Source of the DNA: Rhodospirillaceae bacterium
GTDB lineage: Bacteria; Pseudomonadota; Alphaproteobacteria; Rhodospirillales; 2-02-FULL-58-16
Length of the DNA stretch: 6,680 nt
Assembly: GCA_030623425.1 (NCBI GenBank)
Contig: JAUXMA010000086.1
Span: 1-6,680, forward strand
Reading direction: 5' to 3'
Shown: one piece after another, positions 1 to 6,553 of the stretch
Layout: each line of letters begins with the position of its first letter
Numbering within the stretch: position 1 is the first letter of the stretch
Translations under genes and position numbers: made by a program
Notes under the pieces: model-generated
Databases searched by the model: none
What the model saw: only the letters and a program-made list of their open reading frames with translations
What the model was told of the DNA's origin: nothing

Positions 1-672
1 CACCTGACGGTGCATCTCCTTGACGGCGCGCTGGTTGACGGCGGCGTAGCCGCGGATCTTGGAATATTTCCTGGCCATCCCGGAATCCCCGTACTTGACG
101 TCGGGCATGTAGATGTCAACGGCGCCGTCGAGGAGCTTGAGCGCCTCCGGGCTGTCGTAGCCGCCGGTATTGTAGACCAGGGGCAACCTCAACCCGGCCT
201 CGGCGGCGAGGACCAAGGCCTCGATGATCTGCGCCACCACGTGGCTGGGGGAAACGAAGTTGATGTTGTGGCAGCCATGCCCCTGCAAGGCGAGCATCAT
301 GGCGGCCAGTTCCGGGATGGCGACCTCGCGGCCTTGCCCTTGCCAACTGATGTCCCAGTTCTGGCAGAAGATGCAACGCAGGTTGCACCAGGAAAAAAAG
401 ATCGTCCCCGAGCCGCGCCAGCCGCGCAAGGGGTCCTCCTCGCCGTGATGGGGAGCGAAGGAACTGACGCGGGCCAGCTCTCCGGTGCGGCAGACGGCGC
501 CCTTGACGGTTCGCAGGCGGTCGATGCGGCAGTAGCGGGCGCAGAGATCGCACTCGCGCAGGCGTTGGCGCGCCCGCCGCGCCCGCCGGACGAGCTCGCC
601 TGAACGCAATAGCCTAAGGTAGGCCGGCTCGAAACCGGAACTCGTTTCCATATCCTGTTCGGATAACGCCAT
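1..672 (-). CDS. Radical SAM protein, PflX/COG1313-like (3' end cut off)
   Basis: The visible 224 codons start at ATG 672-670 and run off the left edge without a stop. The radical SAM cluster motif is plain: C96-x3-C100-x2-C103 in the stretch SGTIFFSWCNLRCIFCQNW when the leading G is included, which should bind a 4Fe-4S cluster and cleave S-adenosylmethionine. Upstream lies a second cysteine group, C41-x2-C44-x3-C48 and C61, followed by HHGEED and GWRGSGT; this arrangement is typical of the PflX family (COG1313), relatives of pyruvate formate-lyase activating enzyme. The substrate of this family is, to my knowledge, not established, so no reaction is assigned. Family members are usually around 300 residues or more, so roughly the C-terminal third is probably missing. 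An in-frame TGA at 690-688 limits the start to 672 or to a second ATG at 651; neither has a convincing Shine-Dalgarno. It lies 42 bases downstream of the cyclase gene on the same strand and may share its transcript. Confidence 0.88.
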   Translation of the reverse strand, partial: MALSEQDMETSSGFEPAYLRLLRSGELVRRARRARQRLRECDLCARYCRIDRLRTVKGAVCRTGELARVSSFAPHHGEEDPLRGWRGSGTIFFSWCNLRCIFCQNWDISWQGQGREVAIPELAAMMLALQGHGCHNINFVSPSHVVAQIIEALVLAAEAGLRLPLVYNTGGYDSPEALKLLDGAVDIYMPDVKYGDSGMARKYSKIRGYAAVNQRAVKEMHRQV

Positions 673-714
673 GCCGGTGACGTTTATTCAACGGACCAAC
701 GAAGGCGGAGGCGC

Positions 715-2994
715 CTATTTGGTTGTGGCGATGAAGACGCCGTCCCAGTCGGGAGCCGGCGGGTCGGCCTCGTATTCGGCGATCCGTCCCTCATATAAGT
801 CGAAAAGGCCGGCGATCCTGAAGCCGTCGGTGAGTTCCCGGCACTCGGAGACAGATTCGCGGGCCTTGGCCCATTCCTGGGCGCGGTAAGAGGCGATCAT
901 CCGCTCGCAGGCCTGTTTGAGGGACAGGAATTCCTTGCTCTCGGCGACCGCCTCGTCGCCCATCAGGGCATGGATATGAACCCCCTCGGTCTTGCCCTTG
1001 ACCTGGATGAAGTCGAGCTCGATGGCCGCCATTTCGGGGACCTGGGCCTGGGTGGTCGAGCCGATGACGATGTCGACGCCGTAAGTCTTGGATTGGCCCT
1101 CCAGGCGGGCGGCGAGGTTCACCGTGTCGCCCAGCACCGAATAGTCGAAACGCTGGTCCGAGCCCATGTTGCCGACCACGCATTCCCCCGAATTGAGGCC
1201 GAGACCAACCTGCAAGGGGATGTGCTTGCGCCCTTCCTCCTTGGCTTCGGCCTCCAGCCTGTCGTTGAGGGGTTGCATTTCCGCCAGCATCTTGAGGGCC
1301 GAAATACAGCCGTTGCGGGCATGATTCTCGTCGTCCATGGGAGCGTTCCAAAAGGCCATGATGCAGTCGCCCATGTACTTGTCGACGGTTCCCTGGTTGC
1401 TGAGAATGACATTGGTCAAGGGCGTCAGCAGCTTGTTGATGAGGCTGGTCAGGCCGACGGCGTCGAACTGCTCGGAAATGGTGGTGAACCCGCGCACGTC
1501 GCAGAACAGAAGGGTCAACTCGCGCTTGTCGCCGCCGAGTTTGAGCTGGCTCGGGTCATCGGCCACTTTCTCGACCATCGCCGGCGACAGGTACTTGCTG
1601 AAGGCGTCGCGGGTCTGGCGCCGCTGCGCTTCCTCCTTGGCGTAACCGGTATAGGTCAGGGTCGTGTAAAGGAGCAGGATGGAGCCGACGGCGAATCCCG
1701 CGTCGAACAGCATCCCTCCGGCGGCCTTGAGGCGGATGTTCGGGAAGATGTCCGGAAACGGGTGCAGATCGAGGCCGGCGAACAAGAACCACGAAGTAGC
1801 CGCCGCCCCGCCGGCGATGATGAAGAACAGGATCATGGTCCAGCGCGCCCCGACCATGGGCACCAGAATCACCATCAACAGACCGCCAAAAAGGATCAGG
1901 CCCAATTCGGCGCCAATGAAGTAGTTTGGCCGCTCCAGATAAGCCCCGTTGGCGGCGGCCTCGATCAACTGGACGTGAATCTCGACGCCGGGAATGGCAC
2001 TGTCGACGGGGGTCGAGCGGATATCCAAAAGACCCACCGCCGAGGTGCCGACGATGGTCAGCTTGCCCTTGATCAATGCCGGGTCGACGGTCCCCGCCAG
2101 GATATCCCGGGCCGGAACGTACTTGGACTTGTCGCTCTTCGAGAAGTAGGGCCACACCCGGCCCTGCTTGTCGGTGGGGATCTGGAACTTGGGGGTCACC
2201 TTCATCGACAGGATCCCGGCCCGGTCGGCCTGGACGACGATGGTCCTGCGGTTGAAGGCGACCCGCAGCATTTCGATGGCCAGGGACGGAAAGAGATCGT
2301 TCTTGAAGCCAAACAGCGTCGGCACCCGCCGGATGATGCCGTCCGGTTCCGCGACCAGCGAGAAAATGCCGTGGCCGGCGGCGGCCTTCTCGATCACCGG
2401 GATGTTGCGGACCAGGGACTTGAAATGGGGCAGGAACCTTTTCGGGTCCACGTCCTTGCTCGACTTGAGCAACGCCACCGACTTCTTGATCGGCGGGCCA
2501 GCCTTGGTTTCGCGCTCCTCCCAATAGCCGGCCTGGCCCAGGACCACCCGGCTCTTCTCGATGACATTGGCGAAGGCCTGGTCGTTGCCGGGCAGCACGC
2601 GCAGTTTTTTCTTGGTCTCTTCGTCGAGTCCGTCGAGGGAATTGGCGACATCGGACGGGTTCATCCGGTCCGGTTCGGCGAACACGATGTCGAAGGCAAC
2701 CAGGACGGCGCCCATCTGCATCAGGTTCCGCACCAACTGGGCGACGATGTTGCGGGGCCATGGCCACTGGCCGATTTCGTTGAGGCTGTTCTCGTCGAGA
2801 TCGATGATGGTCACGGGTTTGCGCGCAAGCGGCGGAATTTCCCGCGGCTTCATACGCTGGTAGAAGTCGAAAGTCTTCACGCGAATGAACTGGATGGGAT
2901 AGGGATCGGAAATGTAAACGGCCAGAAAAACAGCGATAAGGCCGAGGCCCAAAAGCCTTTCGAAACTGAACGCGCGGCGAAGAATCTTGCCCAT
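715..2994 (-). CDS. CHASE2-domain class III adenylate/guanylate cyclase
   Basis: This complete 759-residue membrane protein is predicted to turn a periplasmic signal into a cytoplasmic cyclic nucleotide. Residues about 13-28 form a first membrane helix. Residues about 33-355 match CHASE2, with FDFYQRMKPR, VTIIDLDENSLNEIGQWPWP (61-80), an AEPDGIIRRVP segment (215-225) and KGKLTIVGTSAVGLLDIRST. Three further hydrophobic segments span about 358-450. The catalytic domain is about 490-680: metal-binding D499 in FCDVRGFT and D543 in DKYMGD, purine-selecting K539, transition-state N626 and R630 in GDTVNLAAR. The second base-contacting position appears to be S619 (FDYSVLGD), which fits the bacterial Lys-Thr/Ser pattern, so adenylate cyclase is favoured over guanylate cyclase by inference. 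A helical tail ends in PPAPDWDGVFIATTK, as is common in this group. The start has a Shine-Dalgarno AGGGGA (3006-3001) six bases before ATG. The gene ends in TAG and is divergent from the type I secretion genes. No catalytic residue is missing. Confidence 0.95.
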   Translation of the reverse strand: MGKILRRAFSFERLLGLGLIAVFLAVYISDPYPIQFIRVKTFDFYQRMKPREIPPLARKPVTIIDLDENSLNEIGQWPWPRNIVAQLVRNLMQMGAVLVAFDIVFAEPDRMNPSDVANSLDGLDEETKKKLRVLPGNDQAFANVIEKSRVVLGQAGYWEERETKAGPPIKKSVALLKSSKDVDPKRFLPHFKSLVRNIPVIEKAAAGHGIFSLVAEPDGIIRRVPTLFGFKNDLFPSLAIEMLRVAFNRRTIVVQADRAGILSMKVTPKFQIPTDKQGRVWPYFSKSDKSKYVPARDILAGTVDPALIKGKLTIVGTSAVGLLDIRSTPVDSAIPGVEIHVQLIEAAANGAYLERPNYFIGAELGLILFGGLLMVILVPMVGARWTMILFFIIAGGAAATSWFLFAGLDLHPFPDIFPNIRLKAAGGMLFDAGFAVGSILLLYTTLTYTGYAKEEAQRRQTRDAFSKYLSPAMVEKVADDPSQLKLGGDKRELTLLFCDVRGFTTISEQFDAVGLTSLINKLLTPLTNVILSNQGTVDKYMGDCIMAFWNAPMDDENHARNGCISALKMLAEMQPLNDRLEAEAKEEGRKHIPLQVGLGLNSGECVVGNMGSDQRFDYSVLGDTVNLAARLEGQSKTYGVDIVIGSTTQAQVPEMAAIELDFIQVKGKTEGVHIHALMGDEAVAESKEFLSLKQACERMIASYRAQEWAKARESVSECRELTDGFRIAGLFDLYEGRIAEYEADPPAPDWDGVFIATTK

Positions 2995-3015
2995 TTTCGA
3001 TCCCCTGGAGAAATA

Positions 3016-3044
3016 ACTACACCGTTCCCCGGCAGCCGGGTCAA
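3016..3044 (-). promoter_or_regulatory. Candidate sigma70 promoter of the cyclase gene
   Basis: On the minus strand TTGACC (3044-3039, five of six matches to TTGACA) is followed after exactly 17 bases by TGTAGT (3021-3016, four of six matches to TATAAT). Transcription would start near 3009, giving a leader of only about 15 bases that just includes the AGGGGA Shine-Dalgarno at 3006-3001. The match is by eye; the very short leader is the weak point. Confidence 0.45.
3028..3040. repeat. Perfect 13-base palindrome CCCGGC-A-GCCGGG
   Basis: A perfect 6-1-6 dyad sits inside the spacer of the predicted cyclase promoter and touches its -35 box. The position is what one expects of a repressor or other dimeric regulator site, but GC-rich dyads of this length also occur by chance. 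No regulator gene is visible in the window. Confidence 0.4.
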
Positions 3045-3045
3045 G

Positions 3046-3061
3046 TCGATTTTTTCATCGA
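3046..3061. repeat. Short dyad TCGAT-N6-ATCGA
   Basis: TCGAT at 3046-3050 and ATCGA at 3057-3061 form a five-base inverted repeat around TTTTTC. It lies just upstream of the predicted -35 box of the cyclase promoter and could be an activator site. It is weak on its own, and the six-T run makes the region bendable or AT-rich relative to its surroundings. Confidence 0.25.
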
Positions 3062-3130
3062 GCCTACAGAGAACCAACATTCGGGATAGACTGGACGTAT
3101 CTGGAAACTGTAACTAGCGTCCTTAAGGCG

Positions 3131-3147
3131 GGCAACGTATACTTGCC
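3131..3147 (+). promoter_or_regulatory. Inverted repeat with -10-like box just before the ABC transporter start
   Basis: GGCAA (3131-3135) and TTGCC (3143-3147) flank CGTATAC, which contains the palindrome GTATAC. TATACT at 3138-3143 matches the sigma70 -10 box at five of six positions, but no good -35 box stands 16-18 bases upstream. The dyad ends five bases before the ATG at 3153, so it could be an operator over the promoter or, as RNA, a small hairpin at the translation start. If TATACT is a true -10 box, the transcript would be nearly leaderless. Confidence 0.3.
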
Positions 3148-3152
3148 GGCAG

Positions 3153-4955
3153 ATGAGCAGCCCCTCGAACACAGCTTGGCTCCGGTCTTTCCTGAAGCCG
3201 TTGCGGCCAGTTTTCCGGGAAGTGGTGGCCATGTCCGCTTTCGTCAATGTCCTGGCGCTGGCGGTACCCGTTTTCACTCTCCAGGTATACGACCGGGTGG
3301 TTGCCCACGCCGGCCTCAGGACTCTCGAAGGACTGATAATCGGAATGGCCTTTATCGTCATCTTCGATTACGCGTTGCGCCAATCACGTTCGCGCATCAT
3401 GCAGACCGTAGCGCTCAGGGTCGATGTGCTGATCGGACGCAAGCTTTTCAACAAGGTGATGGAGCTTCCGCTACAGACCTTGGAAAGCCAGACGTCGGCG
3501 CATTGGCAATCCTTGTTCCGCGACGTCGATACCGTGCGCAATGCTCTTTCCGGCGCTTCCGCCATTTTGGTCGCCGACCTGCCGTTCGCTATCTTGTTCC
3601 TGGGTTTGATTTTTGTTATCGCCCCGGCCATCGCCTGGGTGTTGCTGATCATCCTGCCGGTGTTCACATTTGTCGCTTGGCGGTCAGGCAATGTCATGGC
3701 CGCCGCCAACAGCGAAGAACGCCAGACCAGCCAGAGCCGCGACAGCCTGATCGCCGAAATGATTTCCGGACGCACCACCATCAAGGCCCTGGCCTTGGAT
3801 GGAGCCATGCGTCCGCTGTGGGAGGATAAACACGCCGACAACATTGAAAGATCGATCCTTCGCGGCAGCAAGACGGATATCTATTCCAACATCGGCGCCT
3901 CTTTGAGCATGATGACGTCGATCGCCGTGACCACCGTCGGCGCCATCGCCATCATCGATCAGCGCCTGACCATCGGCGCCCTGATCGCCACCAACATGCT
4001 CAGCGGCCGGCTTCTCGGCCCCCTCAATCAGCTGGTCACCCAGTGGCGCACCTATACCAGTTTCAAACAGTCGGTGGAACGGCTGGGTGAAGTCTTCAAC
4101 TCACCCAGCGAACGCCAGGAAAGCAAAGTCAAATTGGTCCGTCCGAATGGTGAAATCACCGCTGAACACATCAGCTTCTCCTACAGCGAGGATCAGCAGC
4201 CGGTGGTCGACAGGGTAAACGTGACCATCAAGGCCAGCGGCGTCCATGCCCTTGTGGGGCGCAACGGCAGCGGCAAAACCACGCTTTTGAAGCTCCTCCT
4301 GGGACTCTATGAGCCCAGCGACGGCCGGGTTCTCCTCGATGGCGCCGATATCAGCCAGTTCACCCGCTCCGAACTGGCCCGCTGGATAGGTTACGTTCCC
4401 CAGGAATGCGTACTCTTCGCCGGCAGCGTCCACGACAACATCGTCAACCGCTTCCCCGAAGCCACCGACGAGCAGCTCATCAAGGCGGCCACCGCCGCCG
4501 GCGTTCACAAATTCATCATCGACATGCCCGACGGTTACGCCACCGAAATCGGCGAAGCGGGCTCGCGGCTTTCCGGTGGCCAGCGGCAACGAATTGCCAT
4601 TGCCAGAGCCTTGGTCGGCGATCCTTCGGTGCTGTTGTTGGATGAGCCGTCGAGCAGCCTCGATCGGCAAGCCGAACAGGAGCTGCGCCGCACCCTCCTT
4701 GACATCGGCCGCGACCGTACCGTCGTCATCGTCACCCACAGCCCCATTTTGCTGGCGATTTGTAAAGATTTGGTGGCCTTGGACAAAGGCAAGGTCGCCC
4801 TCGCCGGTCCGGCCAAGGAAATTCTTCCGAGACTGTTCGGCACGCCGCCAAAGACCACGGGCCGGAAGGAAACTCAGACATCGGCCCAGCAACAACCGGC
4901 GGCGAACCCTTCCGCCGATACCAGCGGCAACCCGCAAACGGAGAGCAGGAAATGA
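3153..4955 (+). CDS. Type I secretion ABC permease/ATPase (no N-terminal peptidase-like domain)
   Basis: This complete 600-residue protein is predicted to be the inner-membrane motor of a type I secretion system. Six membrane segments lie at about 26-46, 58-77, 133-155, 158-176, 244-268 and 271-290; VPVFTLQVYDRVVAHAGL near the first is characteristic of secretion exporters. The ATPase has every expected motif: Walker A GRNGSGKTT (369-377, K375), Q-loop Q417 in GYVPQECVLF, signature LSGGQ (473-477), Walker B VLLLDE (493-498), D-loop SLD and H-loop H529. Only about 25 residues precede the first helix, so neither a C39 peptidase nor the inactive C39-like domain of HlyB/LapB exporters is present; in this the protein resembles PrtD-type exporters. 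The last 35 residues or so form a polar Gln/Ser/Thr-rich tail. ATG 3153 is the first ATG in the open frame (TAA at 3111-3113), but no Shine-Dalgarno stands at good distance; ATG 3231 is the alternative. The stop overlaps the adaptor start by four bases. Confidence 0.94.
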   Translation: MSSPSNTAWLRSFLKPLRPVFREVVAMSAFVNVLALAVPVFTLQVYDRVVAHAGLRTLEGLIIGMAFIVIFDYALRQSRSRIMQTVALRVDVLIGRKLFNKVMELPLQTLESQTSAHWQSLFRDVDTVRNALSGASAILVADLPFAILFLGLIFVIAPAIAWVLLIILPVFTFVAWRSGNVMAAANSEERQTSQSRDSLIAEMISGRTTIKALALDGAMRPLWEDKHADNIERSILRGSKTDIYSNIGASLSMMTSIAVTTVGAIAIIDQRLTIGALIATNMLSGRLLGPLNQLVTQWRTYTSFKQSVERLGEVFNSPSERQESKVKLVRPNGEITAEHISFSYSEDQQPVVDRVNVTIKASGVHALVGRNGSGKTTLLKLLLGLYEPSDGRVLLDGADISQFTRSELARWIGYVPQECVLFAGSVHDNIVNRFPEATDEQLIKAATAAGVHKFIIDMPDGYATEIGEAGSRLSGGQRQRIAIARALVGDPSVLLLDEPSSSLDRQAEQELRRTLLDIGRDRTVVIVTHSPILLAICKDLVALDKGKVALAGPAKEILPRLFGTPPKTTGRKETQTSAQQQPAANPSADTSGNPQTESRK

Positions 4956-4988
4956 GCGGCATGCAAACGGACGGCGCCGAGCAGGAAA
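4923..4988 (+). repeat. Collinear duplication across the ABC/adaptor gene junction
   Basis: Three blocks occur twice in the same order: AGCGGCA (4923-4929 and 4955-4961), GCAAACGGA (4934-4942 and 4963-4971) and GAGCAGGAAA (4943-4952 and 4979-4988). The first copy encodes the end of the ABC protein (SGNPQTE) and supplies the adaptor's ribosome binding site and the A of its ATG. The second encodes the adaptor's beginning (SGMQTD). The last block is also the core of the following 18-base tandem repeat. Confidence 0.6.
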
Positions 4989-6313
4989 CCGGCGCCGAGC
5001 AGGAAACCGGCGCCGAGCAGGAAACAGACCGGCTCGACGATCTTCTCGCCCATCATCCCCTGCCTTCCTGGCGTCTCGTGGCGTGGCCGGTGATGATCCT
5101 GTTGGCATTGCTGTTCGGTTGGGCCCAATTCGCCCAGTTGGACGAAGTGGCGGTGGCGATGGGCGAAGTCGTCCCCCAGGGGCAGGTTAAGCTGATCCAA
5201 CACCTGGAAGGTGGAATCATCAAGGAAATCCACGTCAACGATGGCGATTCGGTCAAGGCCGGCGATACCCTGGTGCAATTGGATCTCTCGACTATCGGCA
5301 TCAATCGCAAGGAACTGCAAGTGCGTTTGGACAGCCAGTTGCTTGTGCGTTTGCGGTTGATGGCCGAAGCCGAAAACACGGAACTCAAGTTCCCGGAATA
5401 CCTAGCCAAGCGCCGCGACAACCAAGTCACCGCCGAACGGCGAAGCTTCGAGGCCCGCAAGCGTCAGTTGGCGTCGATCCTGAGTGTGCAACGTCAATTG
5501 GTCAAGCAGCGCGAACAGGAAGTCAAGGAACTGAGGGCGCGGCTGCTGGCGGTGAACAGGAACCTGGAACTGGCTCAAGAGCGGTTCAAGATGTCCAAAT
5601 CCCTGCTCGCCGATGGACTGACGCCGAAAATGGAACACTTGCAGTTGGAAGCCGAGGTGGAAAGCCTGCAAGGCGAATCTCGGAGCCTTGGCCCCGCCAT
5701 CCCGCGCGCCCGCGCCGCCGTTTCGGAGGCCAGGGAACGAATGAATGAAGAAAGGAACCGATTTCGCAGCGAGGCCCAGGATGAACTGGTTAAGACCGAA
5801 CAGGCCATCGCCCGCATCAAGGAACTGTTGGCGGAAGCCACCGAACAAGGGATGCGCGCGGAAATCAAGAGCCCCATTTCCGGAGTAGTGAAAAACTTGC
5901 GCTACCACACCATTGGCGGTGTCGTTAAGCCCGGCGATGCGATCATGGAGATCGTGCCGACGGGCCAGAACCTCGTCATCGAAGCGAAATTGAATCCCAC
6001 CGACCGGGGTTATGTGGAACGGGGCCAATCCGCCGTAGTCAAGATTTCGACGTACGATTTCGCCCGCTACGGCGGCCTTGACGGCAAGGTCCTCATCATC
6101 GCCCCCGACACCAGCACCGATGAGGACGGCACCCCCTATTTCCGCGTCACTGTCAAGACGGAGAAAACCTACCTTGGCGAGGAAGAAGGAATGTTTCCGA
6201 TCACGCCCGGCATGGAAGCCACGGTTGATATTCATACGGGTACGAAATCGGTCATGGATTACCTGATCAAACCGGTCCTCAAGCTCCGCCACGAGGCCTT
6301 TCGGGAGCGCTGA
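4952..6313 (+). CDS. HlyD-family type I secretion periplasmic adaptor
   Basis: This complete 453-residue protein is predicted to bridge the ABC exporter to a TolC-like outer-membrane channel. A cytoplasmic N-terminus of about 40 residues contains three GAEQET repeats. One membrane helix (42-59) anchors it. A first lipoyl half-motif follows (about 71-111, QHLEGGIIKEIHVNDGDSVK), then two long charged helices (about 115-215 and 226-300) that should form the periplasmic coiled-coil hairpin with its turn near LADGLTP. The second lipoyl half (about 303-336, IKSPISGVVKNL) and a beta-barrel domain come next. The end, GMEATVDIHTGTKSVMDYL then IKPVLKLRHEAFRER, is the usual HlyD-family C-terminus. The ATG shares ATGA with the ABC stop, indicating translational coupling. 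GGAG (4940-4943) lies eight bases before it; ATG 4961 is a possible alternative start. The family is recognised with confidence, but the exact ortholog is not, so no gene symbol is given. Confidence 0.94.
   Translation: MSGMQTDGAEQETGAEQETGAEQETDRLDDLLAHHPLPSWRLVAWPVMILLALLFGWAQFAQLDEVAVAMGEVVPQGQVKLIQHLEGGIIKEIHVNDGDSVKAGDTLVQLDLSTIGINRKELQVRLDSQLLVRLRLMAEAENTELKFPEYLAKRRDNQVTAERRSFEARKRQLASILSVQRQLVKQREQEVKELRARLLAVNRNLELAQERFKMSKSLLADGLTPKMEHLQLEAEVESLQGESRSLGPAIPRARAAVSEARERMNEERNRFRSEAQDELVKTEQAIARIKELLAEATEQGMRAEIKSPISGVVKNLRYHTIGGVVKPGDAIMEIVPTGQNLVIEAKLNPTDRGYVERGQSAVVKISTYDFARYGGLDGKVLIIAPDTSTDEDGTPYFRVTVKTEKTYLGEEEGMFPITPGMEATVDIHTGTKSVMDYLIKPVLKLRHEAFRER
4973..5026 (+). repeat. Three 18-base tandem repeats in the adaptor gene (GAEQET x3)
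   Basis: The unit GGCGCCGAGCAGGAAACC occurs at 4973-4990, 4991-5008 and 5009-5026; the first two copies are identical and the third differs only in its last base. Each encodes Gly-Ala-Glu-Gln-Glu-Thr, giving an acidic 18-residue segment before the membrane anchor. Because the unit is six codons, gain or loss of copies would change protein length without breaking the frame. Near identity at the DNA level suggests recent expansion by slippage. Confidence 0.95.
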
Positions 6314-6448
6314 ACAAAACCTTTTCTTTCGGTGATGGTCTGGGACTACCCTTGGCGCCGGAAATTCATCGACCGTGATTTAGAGCCTATCCGAACAACT
6401 GGAGGCGTTTGTGATGAGACCAAATCAGGAAGGCCGCCGGGGGGCCAC

Positions 6449-6470
6449 CGGGGGGTGTCCCCCCGATTTT
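6449..6470 (+). terminator. Possible intrinsic terminator of the secretion operon
   Basis: CGGGGGG-TGT-CCCCCCG (6449-6465) forms a 7-base-pair, all-GC stem with a three-base loop, followed by ATTTT (6466-6470) and then AAA. It stands about 135 bases after the adaptor stop. The T-run is short, and the stem is part of the larger palindromic element, so termination here is plausible but not secure. Confidence 0.35.
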
Positions 6471-6474
6471 AAAT

Positions 6475-6491
6475 GCGGGGGGCGCCCCCGC
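6475..6491. repeat. Second G/C hairpin GCGGGGG-GCG-CCCCCGC
   Basis: A perfect 7-base stem with a three-base centre sits nine bases after the first G6/C6 hairpin and has the same plan (G-run, three bases, C-run). The pair looks like a duplicated unit within the larger element. No T-run follows, so it is not a terminator by itself. Confidence 0.7.
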
Positions 6492-6495
6492 GACC

Positions 6496-6553
6496 CCCGG
6501 GCGCCGCTTCGCCGGCGAAGCCGGCGCATCGGCAAGAAGCGGCAACGCCCGGG
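6496..6553. repeat. Nested stems with two mutually exclusive folds
   Basis: CCCGGGCG (6496-6503) pairs with CGCCCGGG (6546-6553), and CCGCTTC (6504-6510) pairs with GAAGCGG (6536-6542). This gives a 15-base-pair stem interrupted by one three-base bulge. The same left arm can instead fold locally: CTTCGCCGGCGAAG (6507-6520) is a perfect 14-base palindrome, extended by GCGCC (6501-6505) and GGCGC (6523-6527) with one bulge. Both folds cannot form at once. Confidence 0.65.

Noticed and set aside
10..603. A 197-codon plus-strand open frame at the left edge
   Set aside because: The opposite strand carries the radical SAM motif and family-typical sequence in a frame that runs off the window, which explains this region.
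1556..2767. A 403-codon open frame on the minus strand inside the cyclase gene in another frame
   Set aside because: The translation is Arg/Gly/Pro-rich with no domain, and it overlaps the real reading frame throughout.
3028..3055. Possible intrinsic terminator made by CCCGGCAGCCGGG plus the T-run at 3050-3055
   Set aside because: The T-run starts about ten bases after the stem, and no transcript on that strand is expected to end in this divergent promoter region.
970..3117. A 715-codon open frame on the plus strand opposite the cyclase gene
   Set aside because: It lies antisense to a gene with intact CHASE2 and cyclase motifs. Its translation shows no recognisable domain. Long antisense frames are expected where GC-rich third positions suppress stops.
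4973..5026. CRISPR-like array
   Set aside because: The 18-base units are directly contiguous with no spacers and lie in frame within a coding sequence.
4101..5108. A 335-codon minus-strand open frame opposite the exporter/adaptor junction
   Set aside because: It is a shadow of two well-supported genes. Its repetitive FPARRR-like segment is just the reverse strand of the 18-base tandem repeat.
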